Positions 1-5,010 of a DNA stretch of 5,010 bases are shown here, one piece after another (position 1 is the first letter of the stretch; every line of letters begins with the position of its first letter). Under the pieces are notes generated by a model. That model searched no databases and had not been told where the DNA came from. It saw nothing but the letters and a program-made list of their open reading frames with translations. The DNA lies in the NCBI GenBank assembly GCA_002684875.1, contig NYVY01000066.1:1-5010 (forward strand), given 5' to 3'. Source of the DNA: Pseudomonadota bacterium (GTDB lineage: Bacteria > Pseudomonadota > Gammaproteobacteria > Burkholderiales > Burkholderiaceae_A). The translations under genes and the position numbers were made by a program.

Positions 1-375
1 AAAAAGTAATTCGTTTAAAGAGCTAGGATCAATTTGTTTCCATTGGTTTGATTCTTTCTTCTTTTGTAGGAGGTTACCAGACATCATATTTAGCTCAAAA
101 TACTCTGTTGAAACCATCTTGAATTTTTTTCTTCCGCAATCAAACTTTAGAGAATGTTTCTTTGATAAAAATTTTTGATTTTTTTTTATCAGTTTTTTCT
201 CGTAATCTCGCATGCAATCGATTGATGCGATTCTCCCACTTTTGGAGACATTACCGTAGTATTCAGAAAAATTACTTCCTTTGGCAATCTTTGTCCAATT
301 ACTAGCATAGGCACACTCGAAAAAAAAAGCGGAGAACGCCAGTATTTTTACCAAGAGACAAGTCTTCGAAACCAT
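1..375 (-). CDS. Secreted Adhesin_E-like protein, 3' end beyond window
   Basis: The leftward frame is open from an ATG at 373-375 to base 1, giving 125 residues and no stop. Residues 1-24 form a Sec signal peptide: basic start (MVSKTCLLVK), hydrophobic core (ILAFSAFFF) and an AYA|S type I cleavage site, so the product should be exported. The mature part has a spaced pattern I recognise from the surface-adhesin E family (PF16747): N-terminal W27, a YY-x-V-x-K-S-G-R-I-A segment (39-51), an S-L-K-F-D-C motif with two basic residues after it (75-84), then EYFELN and W112-K-Q-I-D-P. Cysteines at 54 and 80 could form a disulfide. These family members are small periplasmic or surface proteins, mostly of unknown role. 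The start overlaps the end of the ParA-like gene by 28 bp, implying translational coupling. No strong Shine-Dalgarno is visible; TTG at 352-354 is an alternative start. The exported status is firmer than the family call. Confidence 0.72.
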   Translation of the reverse strand, partial: MVSKTCLLVKILAFSAFFFECAYASNWTKIAKGSNFSEYYGNVSKSGRIASIDCMRDYEKKLIKKNQKFLSKKHSLKFDCGRKKFKMVSTEYFELNMMSGNLLQKKKESNQWKQIDPSSLNELLF

Positions 376-1289
376 GAACTTTTATCTTTTTTGTTTTGAT
401 TGAGTATTTTTTTTACTTTCAAAATCTTTTGCTCAGCAGTTAACTTATTTTTATAACTTTTACTTCTTATAGTTTTATAAGTTTCGATTTCTGAGAGTCT
501 CTCTCCAACTCCATTCATTCCATTTTTTCCATTATCAAATTTCACATTGGCTACCTCAGCTGAATTGTAATTACTGAGTTCGCTGTTTTTACTTTTCTTC
601 AGTTGACCAGCTTGTAAAATAGCGTTGAACGTTTTGATAAATGAAGCTTTAGTTTTTTTCCCGCTCTCAAAGGCGTATCCTTTTTCAAAAAGTTGACGAA
701 CTTCAGGGTCACTTGGTATCGGAGGCAGTAGAAAAAAAGGAAAATCAAAGGTTTTAGAATCAAATGGGTTATGCTTGAGGTCCTCGTCTATTACCTGTGA
801 TGGGCAAATTAAAACGTCTGGGGTCCTACCCTTTAATTTGCCTGAATTTTTGTTTAAATTTTCTTTAATAAATAAGCTTGTTGCTTCTATTTCGATTAAA
901 GAAACACTCGTTGGTATTATCAGTAGATCGAACTCTCCAACGAACTCACTGTTCATCGATTTGGTCCATGTTAAGTCGCATACCAAAATTTCATAATCAG
1001 ATTGATTTTTTCTCACTATATTTCTCATACCGATAAACCATCGTTGAGCAGTAAAATCATCAACTAAATGATGTTTAATATCTACATTTTTTGGTTTCAG
1101 TGCCTTCAGCCATGAGCTTGCTGAGGCATGAGGATCACAGTCTAATAAAAGAGATTTCTTTTTCTTTACGTTGCCGCAATAAGCAGAGAAGTTGGCTGAC
1201 AACGTACTTTTGCCAACCCCACCCTTTTGGCTTACGACCAAAATTTTAAGCGGACTGTCTTCTATAAGGTTAATTTTTCCTTGGTTCAT
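348..1289 (-). CDS. Orphan ParA/MinD-family ATPase with long basic C-terminal tail
   Basis: This is a 313-residue P-loop ATPase of the ParA/MinD/Soj superfamily, which form ATP-dependent dimers that position DNA or protein complexes. The deviant Walker A motif KGGVGKST lies at 22-29 with signature lysine K22 and catalytic K27. The A' motif is DCDPHASASSW (50-60), typical of orphan ParA proteins. The Walker B strand is ILVCD (101-105), but LTW follows where TPP or similar is usual. IIPTSV (124-129) matches the later conserved strand. The ATPase core seems to end near residue 230. Residues 230-313 form a Lys/Asn/Ser-rich, probably flexible tail ending in SSWFRRLVSW, which resembles the amphipathic membrane-targeting helix at the MinD C-terminus. 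No ParB-like gene is visible. The start ATG at 1287-1289 follows the bactofilin stop by 27 bp, with a weak AGAG a few bases upstream. Its job is probably positioning of the bactofilin or envelope cargo rather than plasmid partition. Confidence 0.88.
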   Translation of the reverse strand: MNQGKINLIEDSPLKILVVSQKGGVGKSTLSANFSAYCGNVKKKKSLLLDCDPHASASSWLKALKPKNVDIKHHLVDDFTAQRWFIGMRNIVRKNQSDYEILVCDLTWTKSMNSEFVGEFDLLIIPTSVSLIEIEATSLFIKENLNKNSGKLKGRTPDVLICPSQVIDEDLKHNPFDSKTFDFPFFLLPPIPSDPEVRQLFEKGYAFESGKKTKASFIKTFNAILQAGQLKKSKNSELSNYNSAEVANVKFDNGKNGMNGVGERLSEIETYKTIRSKSYKNKLTAEQKILKVKKILNQNKKDKSSWFRRLVSW

Positions 1290-1316
1290 CGTCTCTATAG
1301 CAGGACATAGGTCTGG

Positions 1317-1835
1317 TTAAGAACTGCTTTTCGCCACATTATTGCCATCAACAATTGAATCTATACTTTGCTTAATATTGGTATCGTTTTGTCTCCTGCT
1401 ACCGTCAAATATATTTAAGTTTCTAAGCCTTTCACTCTCAACGGACTCTCCATTCAAAGACAGCCCACCGATTACTTTCGAGCCCCTATGAATTTCAATT
1501 GACCTGTAGGAACAATTTCCCACAATATTTGAGCCATCTTCGATTGTAAGGTCTATGGCTTCAATATCACCCAAAACATTTCCAAACACTACAACTGTAT
1601 GACCTTTAATTTTTCCATCAACTTTTGCATCCTTGAACACAACGATAATTGATTCTCCTTTATTAGGAGATACAATATTTCCTTTTACGTCCCCATTTAT
1701 TCCTAAAAAACCAGTGAACTCAATATCTCCAACTATAGATGTTTGCTTATTAATTTGTGTTACTTTGCTTGTTCGGCTGCTGATATGCTTGTTAAATCTA
1801 CCTGACCGTGAACGATTTTTTACGAATCTAAACAT
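1317..1835 (-). CDS. Bactofilin family cytoskeletal protein
   Basis: The 172-residue product fits the bactofilin family (PF04519), which forms non-polar filaments from a right-handed beta-helix without nucleotides. Residues 32-127 show the characteristic repeats: a TSIVGDIEFTGFLGINGDVKG opening (32-52; consensus G-T-x-I-x-G-D-I-x-x-x-G-x-L-x-I-D-G), KVDGKIKGHTVVVFGNVLGDI (71-91) and the late Y-R-S-I-E-I-H-x-G-S-K-V-x-G motif (110-123). The flanks (1-31 and 128-172) are polar and look disordered, as is normal. The first residues, MFRFVKNR, resemble the short N-terminal peptide that anchors several bactofilins to the membrane. The start ATG (1833-1835) lies 8 bp after the stop of the small HTH gene with no good Shine-Dalgarno, so translation is probably coupled. 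Bactofilins act in cell shape, stalk growth, wall enzyme placement and, in Myxococcus, ParA-linked chromosome positioning. Which applies here cannot be told. Confidence 0.9.
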   Translation of the reverse strand: MFRFVKNRSRSGRFNKHISSRTSKVTQINKQTSIVGDIEFTGFLGINGDVKGNIVSPNKGESIIVVFKDAKVDGKIKGHTVVVFGNVLGDIEAIDLTIEDGSNIVGNCSYRSIEIHRGSKVIGGLSLNGESVESERLRNLNIFDGSRRQNDTNIKQSIDSIVDGNNVAKSSS

Positions 1836-1843
1836 GACTTGAA

Positions 1844-2098
1844 TTAATTAGTTTTGGTTCTTAAAAAAACAGGAACATTATTTTTATTTCCAGTATTCCC
1901 TGACCTTACCTTGTAAAATGCACTAAGCTTCCTCTCAGTCATTCTGTAGGACAGCACGGAGGAGAATGGTTTTTTGTCTGAATTTTCAATTGCATTAATG
2001 AGCTTGGCGCTTATTCCAGTCTCTTTCGCCACAATGTCGACCTCTAACTTACAGTCTTTTCGCTGATCACAAACGGATCGTTCAGAATAAGTACTCAT
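1844..2098 (-). CDS. Small RodZ/Xre-like helix-turn-helix protein
   Basis: This is an 84-residue protein. I chose the ATG at 2096-2098 because a GGAG (2106-2109, leftward strand) lies 7 nt upstream; a TTG at 2135-2137 in the same frame has no comparable site. Residues 18-41 (LEVDIVAKETGISAKLINAIENSD) read as a helix-turn-helix of the Xre/HTH_25 kind, with the GIS turn and a recognition helix ending in AIEN-S-D. The following KPFSSVLSYRMTERKLSAFYKV (42-63) parallels RodZ N-terminal domains, where the HTH is followed by a proline and further helices. Unlike RodZ there is no transmembrane helix or periplasmic part; the last 20 residues are polar. It is first in the operon with the bactofilin and ParA genes, just downstream of a palindromic operator, so it may be an autorepressor. 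It could instead be a cytoskeletal adaptor, since the RodZ HTH binds MreB. The gene looks real; the function is open. Confidence 0.68.
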   Translation of the reverse strand: MSTYSERSVCDQRKDCKLEVDIVAKETGISAKLINAIENSDKKPFSSVLSYRMTERKLSAFYKVRSGNTGNKNNVPVFLRTKTN

Positions 2099-2105
2099 AA
2101 AAAAA

Positions 2106-2109
2106 CTCC
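2106..2109 (-). promoter_or_regulatory. Shine-Dalgarno of the small HTH gene
   Basis: On the leftward strand GGAG is followed by seven T residues and then ATG (2096-2098). This spacing is near optimal and decides the start of the small HTH gene in favour of the 84-residue form over a 97-residue form from the upstream TTG. Confidence 0.7.
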
Positions 2110-2138
2110 AGACTTGCTGATTACCAAAATAAATCAAT

Positions 2139-2158
2139 AGGTTAACCTGACAGGTTAA
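2139..2158. promoter_or_regulatory. Palindromic operator with three half-sites
   Basis: AGGTTAACCTGACAGGTTAA contains two overlapping perfect palindromes: TTAACCTG-A-CAGGTTAA (2142-2158, 8-bp arms around a single central base) and AGGTTAACCT (2139-2148). The half-site AGGTTA therefore occurs three times in alternating orientation. The larger one matches the AACCT-(short spacer)-AGGTT operator form established for Escherichia coli MqsA. It lies 30 bp upstream of the leftward Shine-Dalgarno and 100 bp upstream of the AraC-family gene, adjacent to TATA-like boxes, so a bound protein would probably overlap a promoter. The likely ligands, by inference, are the small HTH protein or the AraC-family regulator; the symmetric arrangement favours a dimeric HTH protein, because AraC sites are usually direct repeats. 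Confidence 0.65.
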
Positions 2159-2178
2159 GTATATAGTATAGTATTATC
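2158..2178. promoter_or_regulatory. Divergent promoter region, TATA-like boxes
   Basis: The stretch between the operator and base 2178 is almost pure A/T and contains tandem -10-like boxes. Rightward they are TATAGT (2162-2167 and 2167-2172) and TATTAT (2172-2177), with CTGACA (2147-2152, inside the operator) as the best -35 candidate at a long 19-bp spacing to TATTAT. Leftward they are TATACT (2158-2163 and 2166-2171) and GATAAT (2173-2178), with no convincing -35. Both gene groups must be transcribed from this 160-bp interval, but the exact start points cannot be fixed by eye. Confidence 0.35.
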
Positions 2179-2241
2179 CAGATCACGAAAAAAACTTAGT
2201 TAATGTTGGAGAGAAATAGAAAAAGTTTTATTTCGCATTAG

Positions 2242-2256
2242 TTAGGAGATACCTAA
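2242..2256 (+). promoter_or_regulatory. Ribosome binding site of AraC-family gene within a small inverted repeat
   Basis: The Shine-Dalgarno AGGAGA (2244-2249) lies 9 nt before the ATG at 2259. It overlaps the inverted repeat TTAGG (2242-2246) - AGATA - CCTAA (2252-2256), so in RNA a 5-bp stem could partly hide the binding site. The stem is short and marginally stable; the ribosome site itself is much more certain than the hairpin. Confidence 0.5.
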
Positions 2257-2258
2257 GT

Positions 2259-3263
2259 ATGAAAAAAATGCTACCAGCTGCACTTTTTAATCATTTAAAG
2301 CAATCCGACCAGAATCGATTGTCAAAGGCTCAATTTACTGAAACCTTTAAAGCAGCTTTCCCTGGCCTTCAAGGTATCGAAACCAATAATCAACGAAGTT
2401 TAAAAAGAGTGGGAGATGTCCTGTCTGGAGTGAAGTTCCCAAACATGGGTATTTTATTTGGGTCTCATAATCCGTACCATTTCTTTGCTGATGCTTCTAT
2501 GGCTCCAAATTTGGTTATTCCGATAGAAGGAGTCAGTCAAATGATAGAGGAAGACGGTAACAGGGTAGCCTCTGAAGGATCTGATTCAAAAGGAATATAT
2601 TTGACGGGCATGCAAAAAATTGCTTCTCATACCAGTTCTGTTGAAGCTCTGGCAATAGGTTTTGATCCAGAAGTATTTTTGCGTGTTTTAAAAAGTGTCT
2701 CGGGAAATCCAGAATATGCCTTGCCCACTCGTTCTTTTGAAATCAACTTCAAGCATGGGAAGCAAAGGTTTTTGTTAGAACGGTTCTTGTTTTGTTTAAA
2801 TGCCGTTGGAGCACTTGGTGCTTTCAATGAGGTTACACAAGATATGATTATGAGGCATTGCGCTTACCTGATTTTAGAGGCTCAGGGTACAAACTTATCG
2901 GCCAGGGTTATTGCTCATAAATCTAACGTAATTGATCATGTTTGTGCTTATATGTATGAAAACCTATCTGAGCCACTTACTTTAAGTGGTTTAGAGGCAG
3001 TGGCTGGAATATCAGTGAGAAGTTTGCAAATAGAATTTAAAAAAAGGTTTCAGCTTTCTCCTTTATGTTGGTTGAGAGAACAAAGACTTTTAAGAGCTCA
3101 TCAGTTGTTGCAGACTGACCGAGATAACAGGCCTGTTTCAACAATCGCAAAAGAGTGTGGGTTTACCCATTTTGGGAGGTTTTCAGTTTCTTTTAAAAAG
3201 AAGTTTGGAGTTAATGCAAGCGAACTGAAGAAAAGTTCTTATTTGACTGTTTTAGAAAACTAA
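2259..3263 (+). CDS. AraC-family transcriptional regulator
   Basis: This 334-residue protein ends in a classic AraC/XylS DNA-binding domain of about 100 residues. The first helix-turn-helix covers about 240-262 (LTLSGLEAVAGISVRSLQIEFKK) and leads into the linker helix with W-L-R-E-Q-R-L-L-R-A-H-Q-L-L. The second covers about 291-313 (STIAKECGFTHFGRFSVSFKK), with the family signature C-G-F-x-x-x-x-x-F-S-x-x-F-K-K-x-F-G. The N-terminal 200 residues look like the AraC-binding-like domain found with such regulators (PF14525 type), which senses an unknown effector or mediates dimerisation. The start has a good AGGAGA Shine-Dalgarno 9 nt upstream. The type I exporter gene begins 2 bp after the stop, so this protein very probably controls exporter expression, its own operon included. 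The last residues overlap nothing; the length is normal for the family. The effector cannot be deduced. Confidence 0.93.
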   Translation: MKKMLPAALFNHLKQSDQNRLSKAQFTETFKAAFPGLQGIETNNQRSLKRVGDVLSGVKFPNMGILFGSHNPYHFFADASMAPNLVIPIEGVSQMIEEDGNRVASEGSDSKGIYLTGMQKIASHTSSVEALAIGFDPEVFLRVLKSVSGNPEYALPTRSFEINFKHGKQRFLLERFLFCLNAVGALGAFNEVTQDMIMRHCAYLILEAQGTNLSARVIAHKSNVIDHVCAYMYENLSEPLTLSGLEAVAGISVRSLQIEFKKRFQLSPLCWLREQRLLRAHQLLQTDRDNRPVSTIAKECGFTHFGRFSVSFKKKFGVNASELKKSSYLTVLEN

Positions 3264-3280
3264 AATTGGCGAGGCCAATT
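3264..3280 (+). repeat. Perfect inverted repeat spanning the exporter start codon
   Basis: AATTGGC (3264-3270), GAG loop, GCCAATT (3274-3280). It starts directly after the TAA of the AraC-family gene, and its left arm contains the TTG proposed as the exporter start. A 7-bp stem with three G-C pairs could form in mRNA. No T-run follows (ACACTAGAAG), so it is not a standard intrinsic terminator; a role in gating translation or partial attenuation between the two genes is possible. Confidence 0.45.
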
Positions 3281-5010
3281 ACACTAGAAGCAGCATCTTC
3301 AATTGGGTTGATCGCTAGACAGTTAGGAGCAGTTGTATCTAATGAACAAATTGGAGAAGAGTATTCTTCTGGTGGTTGTGGTACTGAGGACTCGCTAACG
3401 AACTATTTTCGAAGATTTGATATTTCAGTTTTTTTTAGAAAAGTAAAAAAAGAAGACCTTTTTGAAAAGAAGTTTCTATACCCGTGCGTGCTGATAAAAA
3501 ACAGCGGGGAAGCTACAGTTTTAATATCATTACAGACTAATTCAAAGTCTGGGAAAAAAACTTTTAAAATGATGGATGTTTTTTCTTCCACGCTGGGAAT
3601 TGAAGAGAAAAGCGCTGAAGAGACGTTAAATAATTGGTCCGGAAAGGTTGCACTTGTTGGAAAAAAGTCTGATCAGGCTTCAAAAGAACGTCTATTTGAT
3701 TCTTATTGGTTTATTCCTGAAGTAACTCGCTTCAAGTGGTTGTTTCTAGTCGCATTTTTAATGTCCCTTGTTTTACATGGGATAGCTTTTGCTCCGATAA
3801 TATTTATACAAATTTCATTAGACAAGGTGGTCGGCTATCAGGCTATGTCAACCTTATACGTACTAACGACTGGAGTTTTTTTTGCACTGATTTTTAGTGG
3901 AGTTATGGGATATCTCAGAGACTATATTGTAAATGTCTTTTCAGCCTCAATTGAGGCGAGGATGTCTGGAGATTTTTTTGATAAGATGCTTGCTTTGCCT
4001 ATCCACCAGCTTGATGGATCAAATACCAGGCGATTAGAAGAGGCTGTAAACTCGGTAACGAGTTTAAAAACATTTGTATCGAGAAGCGTTGTGTCAGGAG
4101 TTTTTGATGTTGCAGGGCTTTTGGTTTTTCTTCCAATCTTATTTTTATATAGTTCGTTACTGGGATTAATTGTTTTGTTCTTTGCTTTTTTTCTGGGGTT
4201 TTCTAGTTATTACTTTAAAATTATCGAAAAAAAACTTGGTACTAAGTACTACAAAGAAGAGCATGAAAAACTGACCGTTCTTCGAGAAACAATAGCGGGC
4301 ATCGATAACGTTAAGTCCTTATCTCAGGAACCAATTCAGAAACGGGCTTGGAGAGAAGCAAGCTTTAAAAGTATTGAAGCTCTTAGAGCAAAAGATGATA
4401 TTCAAGCAGTATCGGGTAATTTAAACTCAACAGTTCAGCAATTTATGACTATCGCAGTTATTTTTGTTGGTATTCAGCTGGTTTTTTCGGGTTCCTTATC
4501 AGCAGGAGCAATAATTGCAGTAAATATGGTGGCTGCAAGAGTCATTAGGCCTGTTGGTATATTGATTAACTCATTAGGGGAGGTTGATGCAGCGCGAGGA
4601 AACATTGCAAAAATAGCAGAAATTTGGAACTCAAGTCCTGAGAGAAAAACAATTGGTACTGCGGTAAACTTGCAAGGTGAAATTGAATTCAAAGACTTTG
4701 GTCTCTCCTTGGGAGGGAAGAAAGTACTTGAGAATATTAACTTCACGGTTGGCACTAATTCGATGGTTGCGGTAGTTGGCCCAGCAGCATCAGGAAAAAC
4801 AACATTATTGAAAGTTATTCAGGGGTTTATTAAGCCTACGGTCGGCACTATTTTAATAGATGGAAGGTCGTTAGTTAGTCTTGATCTTGAAAATTATCGG
4901 TCGCAAGTGTCTATGGTCAATGCTAATCCAAGTTTTTTTACAGGAACTATCGAGGAAAATTTGAGGAGGGCCCGAAGAAATATCAGTGAAAGAGAATTGA
5001 GGGAGGCAAC
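3266..5010 (+). CDS. Type I secretion ABC transporter (HlyB/LapB-like) with non-catalytic C39-like domain, 3' end beyond window
   Basis: The frame is open from 3215 to the window end. The only plausible early start is TTG at 3266-3268, 2 bp after the AraC stop, with no clear Shine-Dalgarno; 581 codons are visible. Residues 6-130 resemble the C39-like domain of RTX-type exporters, but lack the Q-x-x-x-x-x-C motif and the catalytic histidine, so substrate docking without cleavage is expected. Residues 153-155 (F-I-P) and onward align with HlyB. Membrane helices lie at about 158-178, 192-215, 281-325 (two), 393-409 and 413-435. The ATPase domain starts near 470: Walker A G505-PAASGK-T512 is intact, but the A-loop aromatic is L482 and the Q-loop glutamine is A553. 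The ABC signature and Walker B lie past the window. The family exports unfolded adhesins, toxins or enzymes through the inner membrane with a membrane fusion protein and TolC-like pore. The substrate is not in view. Confidence 0.9.
   Translation, partial: MARPITLEAASSIGLIARQLGAVVSNEQIGEEYSSGGCGTEDSLTNYFRRFDISVFFRKVKKEDLFEKKFLYPCVLIKNSGEATVLISLQTNSKSGKKTFKMMDVFSSTLGIEEKSAEETLNNWSGKVALVGKKSDQASKERLFDSYWFIPEVTRFKWLFLVAFLMSLVLHGIAFAPIIFIQISLDKVVGYQAMSTLYVLTTGVFFALIFSGVMGYLRDYIVNVFSASIEARMSGDFFDKMLALPIHQLDGSNTRRLEEAVNSVTSLKTFVSRSVVSGVFDVAGLLVFLPILFLYSSLLGLIVLFFAFFLGFSSYYFKIIEKKLGTKYYKEEHEKLTVLRETIAGIDNVKSLSQEPIQKRAWREASFKSIEALRAKDDIQAVSGNLNSTVQQFMTIAVIFVGIQLVFSGSLSAGAIIAVNMVAARVIRPVGILINSLGEVDAARGNIAKIAEIWNSSPERKTIGTAVNLQGEIEFKDFGLSLGGKKVLENINFTVGTNSMVAVVGPAASGKTTLLKVIQGFIKPTVGTILIDGRSLVSLDLENYRSQVSMVNANPSFFTGTIEENLRRARRNISERELREA

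Noticed and set aside
70..77. Isolated AGGTTA-type sites elsewhere (for example near 71, 1267 and 2830) as further operators
   Set aside because: They are single half-sites inside coding regions without a paired inverted copy.
163..191. AT-rich inverted repeat TGATAAAAA / TTTTTATCA as a terminator or regulatory hairpin
   Set aside because: It sits inside the exported-protein coding frame, has only one G-C pair, and arises from homopolymer runs.
775..996. Rightward open frame of 73 codons
   Set aside because: It lies wholly inside the ParA-like gene on the other strand and shows no family pattern or ribosome binding site.
1633..1842. Rightward open frame of 69 codons
   Set aside because: It is antisense to the bactofilin gene, whose protein pattern is clear.
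2099..2137. Longer 97-residue form of the small HTH protein from TTG at 2135-2137
   Set aside because: The ATG at 2096-2098 has a well-spaced GGAG, and the extra residues (MIYFGNQQVWSFF) are encoded across that ribosome site and carry no domain.
2627..2827. Leftward open frame of 66 codons
   Set aside because: It is antisense to the AraC-family gene and has no recognisable features.
3264..3280. Intrinsic terminator after the AraC-family gene
   Set aside because: The stem is only 7 bp and no T-tract follows, and the exporter frame begins within it.
3403..3591. Leftward open frame of 62 codons
   Set aside because: It is a shadow of the exporter C39-like domain, which is open in the rightward frame through the whole stretch.
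4474..4755. Leftward open frame of 93 codons
   Set aside because: It is antisense to the exporter membrane helix and ATPase domain; the rightward frame carries the conserved motifs.

Overview
The window is AT-rich, tightly packed bacterial DNA. The gene families suggest a Gram-negative proteobacterium, perhaps a marine gammaproteobacterium: a type I secretion ABC exporter, an Adhesin_E-like exported protein, a bactofilin and an AraC regulator. No rRNA, tRNA, CRISPR array, insertion sequence or integrase is visible. Two genes are cut by the window edges.

Layout. Two gene groups point away from a 160-bp control region (2099-2258). The leftward group (2098 down to base 1) holds a small RodZ/Xre-like helix-turn-helix protein (84 aa), a bactofilin (172 aa), an orphan ParA/MinD-type ATPase (313 aa), and a secreted protein resembling the surface-adhesin E family (125 aa visible, 3' end missing). 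Gaps are 8 bp and 27 bp, and the last pair overlap by 28 bp, so this reads as one operon. The rightward group (2259 to 5010) holds an AraC-family regulator (334 aa) and, 2 bp after its stop, a type I secretion ABC transporter (581 codons visible, 3' end missing).

Control region. It contains a perfect 17-bp palindrome, TTAACCTG-A-CAGGTTAA (2142-2158), plus a third half-site that forms a second, overlapping 10-bp palindrome. It fits the AACCT-N3-AGGTT operator form known for the antitoxin/repressor MqsA. It lies next to several TATA-like boxes, so it could control the leftward operon, the rightward one, or both. The small HTH protein is an obvious candidate ligand, but this is inference.

How the genes may work together. 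Bactofilins are polymer-forming, often membrane-bound cytoskeletal proteins, and ParA ATPases position cargo. Here both carry a terminal segment that looks like a membrane-targeting peptide: MFRFVK at the bactofilin N-terminus and WFRRLVSW at the ParA C-terminus. With a RodZ-like HTH protein and an exported surface protein in the same operon, the group looks like a compact membrane-associated positioning cassette. The adjacent regulator-exporter pair may or may not be functionally linked. The exporter is unusual: its C39-like domain lacks the protease residues, and the visible half of its nucleotide-binding domain has lost the A-loop aromatic and the Q-loop glutamine.
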